NCBI GenBank assembly: GCA_005792225.1
Contig: SXSP01000076.1
Location: forward strand, 1-8,556
Source: Bdellovibrionales bacterium
GTDB lineage: Bacteria; Bdellovibrionota; Bdellovibrionia; Bdellovibrionales; JAMPXM01
DNA: 8,556 nucleotides
Direction of reading: 5' to 3'
The translations under genes were made by a program, and so were the position numbers. Each line of letters begins with the position of its first letter. Within the stretch, counting starts at the first letter, position 1. Positions 1 to 6,753 of this stretch are shown in pieces. The notes beneath the pieces were generated by a model. The model saw nothing but the letters and a program-made list of their open reading frames with translations, was not told the origin of the DNA and did no database searches.

Positions 1-258
<258 letters not shown>

Positions 259-260
259 GA

Positions 261-719
261 ATGATCACGGACGAACAGGTTCGGTGGATTGCGCTGTTCT
301 TCTTGTTCTCTTTCATGGACGAGAAGGCGGCGCTCATGGCTGCCGCGAGCGCCACGGCTCAGTTCAAAGGCCAACCGCCGACCCCAGGTCCTCTCGTGGA
401 CGAGAGCGCGCGACGGGTTCAGATGATTCGCGTTCTCCGCAAAGTTTTCGAGAGCAATCGCAAGCTTCTTCCGCGCAATCGTCCCGCGACGATTCCGGGA
501 AGCGTTTGGAAAATCCCCGAAGGCCTCGATATTCGGGCTTGGTCCAAGTTTCAAAAAGATTCTTCGGATGGCGAAGTGATCTCCGTCGTTCTCTCAAAAA
601 TTCTCGGCTTCACTGATTACGAAATCGCTGAGGGTCTCAATATTTCCATCGGAACGGCTCGTTACCGCATCGGTAAAGGCATGCGCCAGTTGGGCGCGAG
701 CGTTCGGGCGAGGGCGTAA
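261..719 (+). CDS. Small sigma-factor-like (region 4 HTH) regulator
   Basis: This is a 152-residue soluble protein that I read as a degenerate sigma-70/ECF-type factor or a related DNA-binding regulator. The C-terminal third (about 105-148) looks like sigma region 4: VISVVLSKILGFTDYEIAEG, then NISIGTARYRIGKGMRQLG, a helix-turn-helix whose recognition helix carries the GTARYRI pattern common in ECF factors. The N-terminal 35 residues (WIALFFLFSFMDEKAALMAA) only loosely recall region 2. The middle is proline-rich (39-45) and basic (51-75). I chose ATG 261, two bases past the mreB stop, with GGA at 252-254 as a weak ribosome site. An in-frame TTG at 255 overlapping the mreB stop is the alternative and adds two residues. 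Either start implies translational coupling to mreB. The next gene begins 3 nt after the stop and is anti-sigma-like, which supports the sigma reading. No family is assigned with certainty. Confidence 0.72.
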   Translation: MITDEQVRWIALFFLFSFMDEKAALMAAASATAQFKGQPPTPGPLVDESARRVQMIRVLRKVFESNRKLLPRNRPATIPGSVWKIPEGLDIRAWSKFQKDSSDGEVISVVLSKILGFTDYEIAEGLNISIGTARYRIGKGMRQLGASVRARA

Positions 720-722
720 CTC

Positions 723-1709
723 ATGTCGAAGCAGCGTCGAAAGCTCACGCCCTTTCTCTGTCAGGAAATGCTCTACGACTACGCGACCGACCGTCTCGAT
801 GCCGAACGCAAGTCCGCGGTCGATGAGTTCTTGAAGCAAGACAAGGAATGCCGCGAAATTCTGGAAGGCATTCACAAGGCCATCGCTTACAGCGAGCGTC
901 TGGCGGAAACGGAAGTTTCCACCGAAGTGCAAACGCACCTAAAAGAATCCGAAAATATCGTCTCCCTCGGCCGCCGTTACTCATCTTGGAAGGAATGGCC
1001 CGATGTCATGCGCTGGGCGATCGTGTGCATGCTTCTCGTCATCAGTATCGCCGGCGTCGTCTCGGCGGTTCCGTGGAAAAGACTGAGCGCCCTTCGTCAG
1101 CAAAAACAATCCGACACGATCGAAGTCGCGACCCTTCAGGGACCAAATTCCGACCAGGTCTTCTCGAATCAAGAAATGAGTGAAGCCGATGCCGCCGCGG
1201 CCGCGGTCGAAGGCTCAGGTGATGAAGAAATGGAAGGCTCAAACGATGGAGCCGGAGATGAAGGTGCGGAGGCTCACGCGCCTCCGCCTCCAACACCGAG
1301 TCCATCGCCGGCAAAGCCTGTAAAAGCAACGCCAACTCCAACGGCAGTTGCGGCAGTGCCGTCATCGGCGCCGGCACCGACTCCGGAGCCGGCGACGAAA
1401 AAAGATTCGAAGACCAAGGGATTCGTCTATCGCGCGTTCATGAACCTCACGAACCTCGACGAGATCGGGCCGAAGATCACCTCCGACATCGAACAGATGG
1501 GAGGCGAAAAGGCCGGAGAAGTGGAACTCGGTTGGAAGCGCGGAACTGGACGTTACTACCACTTCGCGATGCCCGAATCGAACGAAGAGAAACTCCTCGA
1601 GCGCCTTCGCGCCTATGGTCCAGTCCGGATCTCGAAGGACCCCCACCCGAGAATTATGCCTCAGGGCCAAGTTCGTTTTATCCTATGGGTTGAGTCGACA
1701 GGTAATTAA
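723..1709 (+). CDS. Anti-sigma-factor-like single-pass membrane protein
   Basis: This is a 328-residue protein with the layout of a transmembrane anti-sigma factor. Residues 1-90 form a helical cytoplasmic domain: PFLCQEMLYDYATDRLDAER, then a helix ending KECREILEGI, which matches the shape of the anti-sigma (ZAS/zf-HC2) fold. Only C13 and C43 remain and the HxxxCxxC zinc site is absent, so any fold would be zinc-free. One membrane helix follows at about 98-117. Then come an acidic, alanine- and glycine-rich stretch (about 153-184) and a proline-rich linker (about 186-224), both expected in the periplasm. The C-terminal domain (233-325) alternates strands and helices in a way that could be a beta-alpha-beta-beta-alpha-beta fold, ending VRFILWVE. 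The gene starts 3 nt after the sigma-like gene, with GAGG at 709-712 as the ribosome site. By position and layout it would sequester that protein and respond to a periplasmic signal. This is inference, and other bitopic envelope proteins are possible. Confidence 0.7.
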   Translation: MSKQRRKLTPFLCQEMLYDYATDRLDAERKSAVDEFLKQDKECREILEGIHKAIAYSERLAETEVSTEVQTHLKESENIVSLGRRYSSWKEWPDVMRWAIVCMLLVISIAGVVSAVPWKRLSALRQQKQSDTIEVATLQGPNSDQVFSNQEMSEADAAAAAVEGSGDEEMEGSNDGAGDEGAEAHAPPPPTPSPSPAKPVKATPTPTAVAAVPSSAPAPTPEPATKKDSKTKGFVYRAFMNLTNLDEIGPKITSDIEQMGGEKAGEVELGWKRGTGRYYHFAMPESNEEKLLERLRAYGPVRISKDPHPRIMPQGQVRFILWVESTGN

Positions 1710-1732
1710 CTCAACCTCGAACGAACAACGAA

Positions 1733-3694
1733 GTGGCTGACAAAAAATTCCGCTCCCTGAGACCGAGACGGTCCTTGCGGACCATTCTCATGATCTGGTT
1801 TTTGCTTCTCTCGCTCGTTCCCGTGATGTTCATCACGGGTTTCGCGCTTGTGAAGTACGAGCAGGGCATGGACGGAGAGCTCATTCAAAGACTCCGCGGA
1901 AACGCCCGTGAGTTCGTCTCGAATCTCGATGAATACGGAAACTATCTCGAAAGCCGCTCCAACCGTTACAGATCCGACCAGACGTTCGCGTTTTACGTGT
2001 TAAGTGATTCGATCGCGCAAGTTCGTCAAACCATGCAGAGCTCGGTGCGCGGAAGTCTCTTGAATATCACGATGTCGGTCTTTAATCGCGACGGGCGCGC
2101 CATGGCCTCTTACTCCAAAGACGAATCTGGGAACGCGAAAGTCAATCCAACGCTCGAGAACCCCGATGTCCTTCTTATGGAAAGCTACCAGGATATCCTG
2201 AAGAAAAACGGCCAAATGATGGTTGTTTATGCAGGACCCAACAATAGCATGGATCTCATCGCTTATTCGCGCCTCGACGCTAAAAACGGTCGCCTTGCAG
2301 GTTACGTCGAGGAGATCACGAATATCGGGCACGCGACCCTCGAGAAACTTAAAAAACGGATGGATCTCGAGATTGTCCTCTTTGATCCCAAGGGTCATAT
2401 CCTGGCATCCAGCCATCCGGATTTTCTCCTCTACCCAAAAGAGTCTTTCGCGAAAACGATTCTGGGCGACGGCGTGGCGAAAGAGGTGTTCTTTGATCTC
2501 ACGATTCGTGGAGAGCCCTATGGTTTCATCACGATTCCGGTGAAATGGGGCGATAGCCAATTTCTTGTCGGCCTCGGCGCATCAAAACAGCGAGCGAAAT
2601 CGTTCGTAAAAAACATCAACAACTTTTTCCTGATGGTCGTTGGCGCGATCGGCGTTCTCGTCATTCTCGCGTCGATCCTCGTCACGCAAGTGATCGTGAA
2701 GCCAGTTTACGATTTGGTCGGCGCCATTCAATCCATGGACGTCCGCGATACCCCGGTCGCCATTCCGGTGACGACCGACACTGAGCTCGGAGTCCTTACC
2801 GAGAGCTTCAATGAAATGAGCCGTCGAATGTCGGCGTCCAAAGCCGAGCTGGAGAAAAAGATCAAAGAGGTCGAGTCGGCCTACCGCGAACTCAAGGAAA
2901 CTCAAGCGCGCCTGGTCCACACCGCGAAGATGGCGAGCCTCGGTCAAATGGTCGCGGGCGTTGCGCACGAGCTAAATAATCCAATCGGTTTTATTTACAG
3001 CAATATGAGTCACCTGCGGGACTACTCACAGCGTCTCCTCTCCATCATCGAAACGGCCGAAAAAGATCCCGACGAAATCCAGAAGGCAAAGGCCGAAAAC
3101 GACTTTAACTACATCGTTCAAGATCTGCCCCGACTGATCAGCTCCTGCGAAGATGGTGCCCGAAGGACGCGTGACATCGTCTTGGGTCTCAGAAGCTTTT
3201 CGCGTCTCGAGCAGGCCACGATTAAGCGCGTGAGTCTTCAAGAGGGAATTGAGGACACGCTCCGCCTCCTCGCCGGTGAAATCAAGAATCGCGTGCGTGT
3301 CCACCAAGACTTCCAGCCGGTTCCGGAAGTCTTGTGCTTTCCTAGCGAACTGAACCAGGTTTTCATGAATATCCTCACGAACGCCGCCCAGGCGATCGAC
3401 GGCGAGGGTGACATCTGGATCAAACTCCGCGCGCTCCCGAGAAAGAAAGCTCAAATCTCCATCAAGGATTCGGGAAAGGGCATCGCCCCCGATGTTCTAG
3501 AGAAGATTTTTGACCCCTTCTACACGACCAAAACGGTGGGGCAAGGGACGGGCCTGGGCCTCAGCATCTCCTACGGCATCGTCAAAAAGCACGGCGGCGA
3601 CATCCAAGTGAAATCCGAGCCCGGCCGAGGAACGGAGTTCATCATCACGATTCCGATCGATGGGCCTCCCGGCGCCGAGCACGCCAGCGTGTAA
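1733..3694 (+). CDS. Membrane sensor histidine kinase (Cache-like sensor, HAMP, HisKA, HATPase)
   Basis: This is a 653-residue two-component sensor kinase of the inner membrane. A basic N-terminus leads into membrane helix 1 (about 17-40). A periplasmic sensor of about 250 residues follows, with a PAS/Cache-like pattern (for example DLEIVLFDPKGHILASSHPD at 211-230), then helix 2 (about 298-321), HAMP (about 320-372) and a coiled coil (about 368-398). The dimerisation domain carries the phospho-acceptor H412 in GVAHELNNPIGF, followed by a longer than usual connecting segment (about 440-470). The ATPase domain shows the N box (NQVFMNILTNAAQA, 541-554), the G1 box DSGKG (579-583), the F box FDPFYTTK (593-600) and the G2 box GQGTGLGL (603-610), so it looks active. 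The start is GTG 1733, with no good ribosome site. ATG 1790 would remove the basic residues before helix 1 and is less likely. It follows the previous gene by 23 nt. No response regulator is in the window, so its target is unknown. Confidence 0.95.
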   Translation: MADKKFRSLRPRRSLRTILMIWFLLLSLVPVMFITGFALVKYEQGMDGELIQRLRGNAREFVSNLDEYGNYLESRSNRYRSDQTFAFYVLSDSIAQVRQTMQSSVRGSLLNITMSVFNRDGRAMASYSKDESGNAKVNPTLENPDVLLMESYQDILKKNGQMMVVYAGPNNSMDLIAYSRLDAKNGRLAGYVEEITNIGHATLEKLKKRMDLEIVLFDPKGHILASSHPDFLLYPKESFAKTILGDGVAKEVFFDLTIRGEPYGFITIPVKWGDSQFLVGLGASKQRAKSFVKNINNFFLMVVGAIGVLVILASILVTQVIVKPVYDLVGAIQSMDVRDTPVAIPVTTDTELGVLTESFNEMSRRMSASKAELEKKIKEVESAYRELKETQARLVHTAKMASLGQMVAGVAHELNNPIGFIYSNMSHLRDYSQRLLSIIETAEKDPDEIQKAKAENDFNYIVQDLPRLISSCEDGARRTRDIVLGLRSFSRLEQATIKRVSLQEGIEDTLRLLAGEIKNRVRVHQDFQPVPEVLCFPSELNQVFMNILTNAAQAIDGEGDIWIKLRALPRKKAQISIKDSGKGIAPDVLEKIFDPFYTTKTVGQGTGLGLSISYGIVKKHGGDIQVKSEPGRGTEFIITIPIDGPPGAEHASV

Positions 3695-3711
3695 CCTGAG
3701 AAGGATCTACA

Positions 3712-3764
3712 ATTCGGGCGCTGCCGGTTTCATTCGTCATTGAAGACCGGTAATTTGCCCGAAT
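3712..3764 (+). promoter_or_regulatory. Large inverted repeat covering the start codon of the next gene
   Basis: A nested stem-loop lies between the kinase and the following gene. The outer arms are ATTCGGGC (3712-3719) and GCCCGAAT (3757-3764), perfectly complementary. The inner arms CCGGT (3724-3728) and ACCGG (3746-3750) are extended by TTCA (3729-3732) and TGAA (3741-3744), with one unpaired base. The ATG of the downstream gene is 3763-3765, so its first two bases belong to the outer arm. No T-run follows, so it does not look like a classical terminator. It could limit translation of the exported protein, act as a DNA operator, or end kinase transcription with Rho. The pairing is read directly; the role is inference. 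Confidence 0.6.
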
Positions 3765-4596
3765 GCGAAATTTAAAGATTTTGACCGTTTCCGTTTTGTT
3801 CTCTGTGAACGTCTCTGCTTCCCAGTTCATTTGTTTAGATGGAAATGGGCGAGAAGTTCCGGTCTTCGGCCTTCCCGCGGAAGCCTTGAAGCGCCTTCCG
3901 CTGAAAGACTGCCGCGAAATCAAAAGACCGGAAGTCGTCGATAAGACCCGCCCCATGGGCCAAGCGGATCGCGTGACGCTGAGAAACCTTGTCTCCCGCT
4001 TTCCACAGACTCTCTATTCCTACCAAGGATTTCCGTTTCTCCAATATCCTCGGCGTTCGACGAACCTCGAGTTCCGTCATTTCTCCGAGGAGACTCAGAT
4101 CGGCCACCTTACGGATAACCACGGAAATCTCATTCTCTTTCGTGATATCAGCCAGCCATATTGCCCCCGTTACGTGGAAGGCACTCAATACGTGGTCTCG
4201 GAGGGTAACGCCTATTCGTATAGCCTTTCACCCGCGATCATTCGCACATGGGTGAATTCTGAACCGAATAGCTACACTCTCATCGCGGTTCAAAATATAG
4301 CCCAAGTTTTCTCGCCCATTTGGACGGCAGGATCTGACGGCGAACGCCTTCAATGGCTCCCGGTGGGGAGAGAAACGTTCGTGCGAGACGTCGGGAACTT
4401 CGAGGAGGTCAAGGTTCCGGTCGCCTCTGAGCAAGTCTTAGCCGTCATGAAGCAATCGGAGATCAGACGAATCGTCGAAGAGTTTGGCCAAAGACCCTTC
4501 ACTCTTCAGCAATTCTTTGACCGCCTCCTTCTTTCGCCAAGCCTCGGCCTTCCGGCCGAAAAATGCGATGAGGTCCCGGCGACCCGACTCAAGTAG
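3763..4596 (+). CDS. Exported protein of unknown function
   Basis: I do not recognise the family. The 277-residue protein begins with a typical Sec signal peptide: MRNLKILTVSVLFSVNVSA, with cleavage likely after A19 (VSA before SQ). There is no lipobox cysteine and no second membrane segment, so a periplasmic or secreted location is expected. The mature part has four cysteines (24, 50, 134 and 268), an even number compatible with disulfides. It is rich in aromatic residues and short beta-like stretches in its middle (for example TQYVVSEGNAYSYSLSP at 141-157), and it ends in two helical segments (about 223-258). The start is fixed by an in-frame TAA at 3751-3753, leaving ATG 3763 as the only sensible choice. 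There is no purine-rich ribosome site before it, and the ATG lies inside an inverted repeat. It lies 68 nt after the kinase, and its link to the neighbours is unknown. Confidence 0.82.
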   Translation: MRNLKILTVSVLFSVNVSASQFICLDGNGREVPVFGLPAEALKRLPLKDCREIKRPEVVDKTRPMGQADRVTLRNLVSRFPQTLYSYQGFPFLQYPRRSTNLEFRHFSEETQIGHLTDNHGNLILFRDISQPYCPRYVEGTQYVVSEGNAYSYSLSPAIIRTWVNSEPNSYTLIAVQNIAQVFSPIWTAGSDGERLQWLPVGRETFVRDVGNFEEVKVPVASEQVLAVMKQSEIRRIVEEFGQRPFTLQQFFDRLLLSPSLGLPAEKCDEVPATRLK

Positions 4597-4667
4597 AGCC
4601 TCGTTTCCGCCGATAACGGACTAAGGACTTCCGTCCGTTTTCGTCGTCTCAATTTGAGACGAGGCTC
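4596..4667 (+). terminator. Structured intergenic segment with possible terminator
   Basis: Three sets of complementary arms lie between the exported protein and the next gene. AACGGAC (4615-4621) pairs with GTCCGTT (4633-4639) over an 11-base loop, and two more T follow, giving a weak intrinsic-terminator look. Around it, GAGCCTCGT (4596-4604, beginning on the last base of the stop codon) pairs with ACGAGGCTC (4659-4667). A third element, CGTCTCAA-T-TTGAGACG (4645-4661), is a perfect 17-base palindrome whose right arm shares three bases with the outer stem. The segment may end transcription of the upstream gene. The palindrome could also be a protein-binding site just before the next start. 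The short T-run keeps confidence moderate. Confidence 0.5.
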
Positions 4668-4678
4668 GAGGCAGGGGA

Positions 4679-5593
4679 ATGGGATCAAACACCAAGTTGA
4701 AGGCAAGACCGGGCGCCCGCCCAGCCCTTCAGGCTCTGAAAGAAAAAGAACGGGCTGAGATCACCGAGAAGCCCAATCAGACGGGCGGCCTCTCAAAGGT
4801 TTTCGCTCAAAGCGCCGGTGCACTCGTGCCTGGACAGCCCGCTCACGCGGCGAAGGTCACGAAGACGGGCGACGAACCTCTGCGCATCCAGGAAACGCTC
4901 ATCGGCTCCGAGGATTCCACCCGCTTCAATCCTTTCGAAGCCCCCACAAAAAAAATCACCACGCCGAATCCGCCCAAAAAGAACGAAAAGAAGAACGAAC
5001 AGAAACTTCCATCGAGCCTCCTCTTCGTGATCGGGATGGGACTGGGGGCGATTCTCTTTAGTTCCGGCCTTCGCGATATGCTCTTTGGAAGTGATAAAAA
5101 CCTCGTCACTCCGGCGGAACGCATGGAGTGGGAGGAAAACGCTCAGTACCACCGCGAGCACACGGGTACGAAGCTCAACCGCCAGCGAGTCGAGACGGAG
5201 TACGAGAACCAGCTCACGGCACCCACGCTTCCCTACGGAGTGAAAAAGGTGAAAGAGCCCGACATGATGAAGGGGCTCCCACTTGCCGGAGAAGAGAACG
5301 ACCGAATTCGCGATCGAATCGAGTCGGTGAACCCCAACTATCCCGATGCGCGTACGCAGATCACGCTTGAAGAGGAAAAGAAACAGCGTGAATGGGAAGC
5401 CCTCGCACATAAAAAATACGTCGAGGAATTTATCGCCAACGCCGCTCGCGCCGGCTACACCGTGCGTATCGACCGCGATGGGGTTGCCCGCATCGTGGGG
5501 CGCGTTCCCGTGCGCAGGGAAGCGGGCGTCAAAGTCGACGACCGCTTTCCGGAGCACGACTCCGAGAACGGCGGGGTTGGCGCATCTCGGTGA
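4679..5593 (+). CDS. Single-pass membrane protein of unknown function
   Basis: I do not recognise the family. The 304-residue protein has a long N-terminal part without a signal peptide (1-110), rich in Lys, Glu, Pro and Ala. It ends in a very basic stretch (KKNEKKNEQK, 100-109) directly before one membrane helix (about 111-130, with a GMGLGAILF core). The positive residues before the helix predict that the N-terminus stays in the cytoplasm and the C-terminal 170 residues lie outside the inner membrane. The outer part is charged, with a likely helix at about 228-258 (EEEKKQREWE) and a small strand pair near 260-277 (YTVRIDRDGVARIVGRVPV). The start is ATG 4679, with GAGG at 4668-4671, 7 nt upstream. 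The last 65 bases overlap the converging JAMM gene. An adaptor or scaffold role is possible, but nothing in the sequence shows it. Confidence 0.8.
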   Translation: MGSNTKLKARPGARPALQALKEKERAEITEKPNQTGGLSKVFAQSAGALVPGQPAHAAKVTKTGDEPLRIQETLIGSEDSTRFNPFEAPTKKITTPNPPKKNEKKNEQKLPSSLLFVIGMGLGAILFSSGLRDMLFGSDKNLVTPAERMEWEENAQYHREHTGTKLNRQRVETEYENQLTAPTLPYGVKKVKEPDMMKGLPLAGEENDRIRDRIESVNPNYPDARTQITLEEEKKQREWEALAHKKYVEEFIANAARAGYTVRIDRDGVARIVGRVPVRREAGVKVDDRFPEHDSENGGVGASR

Positions 5594-6014
5594 GCGCTCC
5601 TGTTTTCTCCGAGAAGCGGCACCAACCTTCCACGGCAAAGCTGACGTAGTTGTCGTGAGTCAAAATCAAATGGTCCAAGAGCGGAATTTCAAAGAGGCTC
5701 GCGGCCCTTATCAACTTTCTCGTGATCAATATATCTTGTTCAGATGGTCTCGGGTCGCCGCTCGGATGGTTGTGAGCGACGAGCAACGACGAGGCATTCG
5801 CTGAGCAAGCGAACCGAAAAACGTCGCGGGGATGAATCAAACAGGCGTCAACTGTGCCGCGAAAGATCATCTCGGCTCGCAGCAGCAGCTTTGACGGGCC
5901 GAGCGCTAGCGCCCAAAACTCCTCAACGTCTTTGCGCATAAGTTTTTTCAGGACAGAGTGTGCGGCTTCGGCGGATGTGATCGAGGTGATTTCCATAGGC
6001 CCAAAGTCCTGCAA
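5529..6014 (-). CDS. radC: Short RadC-family JAMM-domain protein
   Basis: The 161-residue protein matches the C-terminal catalytic domain of RadC (UPF0758, an MPN/JAB fold). The metal-binding motif is intact: HNHPSGDPRPSEQD at 81-94, with H81, H83 and D94 as expected zinc ligands. EEFWALAL (31-38) supplies the upstream acidic residue, and RGTVDACLIHPRDVFRFA (52-69) and the LLDHLILTHDNYVSF stretch (112-126) are also typical. Full RadC proteins are about 220 residues with an N-terminal helix-hairpin-helix region. Here an in-frame stop lies 12 bases before the start, so that region is absent and this is a stand-alone domain like the small RadC-like proteins often found on mobile elements. The start is TTG 6014, with GGTGAGG 7 nt upstream; ATG 5996, with AGGA 10 nt upstream, is an alternative. 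The arginine-rich last 20 residues are encoded where the gene overlaps its converging neighbour. The cellular role of the family is unsettled. Confidence 0.88.
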   Translation of the reverse strand: MQDFGPMEITSITSAEAAHSVLKKLMRKDVEEFWALALGPSKLLLRAEMIFRGTVDACLIHPRDVFRFACSANASSLLVAHNHPSGDPRPSEQDILITRKLIRAASLFEIPLLDHLILTHDNYVSFAVEGWCRFSEKTGALTEMRQPRRSRSRAPESGRRL

Positions 6015-6079
6015 GAAGCGGCCTCACCCCAGAGCGAACAGAAGCGGACATGACGCCGATTCGGAAACCGCCTTGTCCA

Positions 6080-6115
6080 TTGCTCGGGCAGGGCGGTCGT
6101 GGTTAAGATGATCTT
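6080..6115 (+). promoter_or_regulatory. Candidate promoter and small palindrome before the lpoB-like gene
   Basis: TTGCTC (6080-6085) and TAAGAT (6104-6109), 18 bases apart, are the best sigma-70-like pair in the intergenic region. They would start transcription about 25 bases before the ATG at 6142. The -10 candidate lies in a perfect odd palindrome, AAGAT-G-ATCTT (6105-6115), which could be an operator. The -35 match is poor beyond its TTG, so this remains a candidate only. I see no clear promoter for the divergent radC-type gene in the same 127-base gap. Confidence 0.3.
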
Positions 6116-6130
6116 CCAAGACAATCAATG

Positions 6131-6135
6131 AGGAG
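6131..6135 (+). promoter_or_regulatory. Strong ribosome-binding site of the lpoB-like gene
   Basis: AGGAG lies 6 bases before ATG 6142. It is the clearest Shine-Dalgarno sequence in the window and fixes the start of this lipoprotein gene. It stands in contrast to the kinase gene and the exported-protein gene, which have none. Confidence 0.8.
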
Positions 6136-6141
6136 AGCAAA

Positions 6142-6753
6142 ATGAAGAAGTCGGTTCTGTCACTCCTGACAGTCATCGCGCTGGCAACGATGTCGTTGGT
6201 CCAAACGGGTTGCGGACCCAAGGCTTTCACGAAGGGTGAGTACGACGACGTTCAAAACGAAAACAACTTGAACGATCAATGGTCGGAAACCGACATGCAG
6301 AAAGTGGTCGCCGATCTCGTCGCGGGAATGACGTCCCACCCGGCGATCTCGAACGCGAAGCGCCCGCCGATCTTGATGGTCACGAAACTTCAAAACAAAA
6401 CCAACGAGCATATCGACACCCAGAGCATCATGGACATGGTGCGAGTCGAGCTGAGCCGTGGCGGTAAAACGCAATTCGTCGATAAAGAAGCGCGCGAAGA
6501 CGTCGCCGACGAATACAACTATCAAAACAGCGGAATGGTTTCGGACGAGACGAAAAAAGGTCCCGGCGGACAAGTCGGCGCGGACTACATCGTCAACGGC
6601 CGCCTGGATTCCATCGTTCAAGAAGTCGGTAAGGACAAAACCGTTTACTACAAAGTGACGTTGAATCTCACGAACCTCAAAACGAATATCAGCGTTTGGT
6701 CCGACTACAAACAGATCCGCAAGAAATTCCGCAAGCGTTCCGTCGGCCTCTGA
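6142..6753 (+). CDS. lpoB: LpoB-like penicillin-binding-protein activator lipoprotein
   Basis: The 203-residue protein matches the LpoB family. In enterobacteria LpoB is an outer-membrane lipoprotein that reaches through the peptidoglycan and stimulates the bifunctional synthase PBP1b. Family features visible here are KRPPILMVTKLQNKTNEHID (73-92), a segment ending RVELSRGGKTQFVDKEARED (101-120), VGADYIVNGRLDSI (145-158) and VYYKVTLNLTNL (168-179), then VWSDYKQIRKKFRK. A signal peptide of 23 residues ends at C24. The lipobox reads VQTGC, so the usual Leu at -3 is Gln; a lipoprotein is still the best reading. The linker after the cysteine is short, about 20 residues before the folded domain, so it would reach less far than E. 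coli LpoB. The gene leads a two-gene operon with a TPR lipoprotein 20 nt downstream. Its PBP partner is not in the window. Confidence 0.88.
   Translation: MKKSVLSLLTVIALATMSLVQTGCGPKAFTKGEYDDVQNENNLNDQWSETDMQKVVADLVAGMTSHPAISNAKRPPILMVTKLQNKTNEHIDTQSIMDMVRVELSRGGKTQFVDKEAREDVADEYNYQNSGMVSDETKKGPGGQVGADYIVNGRLDSIVQEVGKDKTVYYKVTLNLTNLKTNISVWSDYKQIRKKFRKRSVGL

Noticed and set aside
1195..1206. CCGCGGCCGCGG palindrome
   Set aside because: It lies in the Ala-rich coding stretch (AAAAAVEG) of the anti-sigma-like gene and is explained by GCC/GCG codons.
1770..1783. Small hairpin GGTCC-TTGC-GGACC near the kinase start
   Set aside because: It has only five pairs, lies inside the coding region and has no feature linking it to initiation.
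2000..2560. 186-codon minus-strand frame inside the kinase gene
   Set aside because: The kinase reading frame is certain through this region, and the minus frame has no domain pattern.
4793..5638. Long open frame (281 codons) on the minus strand opposite the bitopic membrane protein
   Set aside because: The plus-strand frame has a good ribosome site and a coherent membrane topology. The minus frame gives no recognisable pattern, and its left part runs through the radC-type gene region in another frame.
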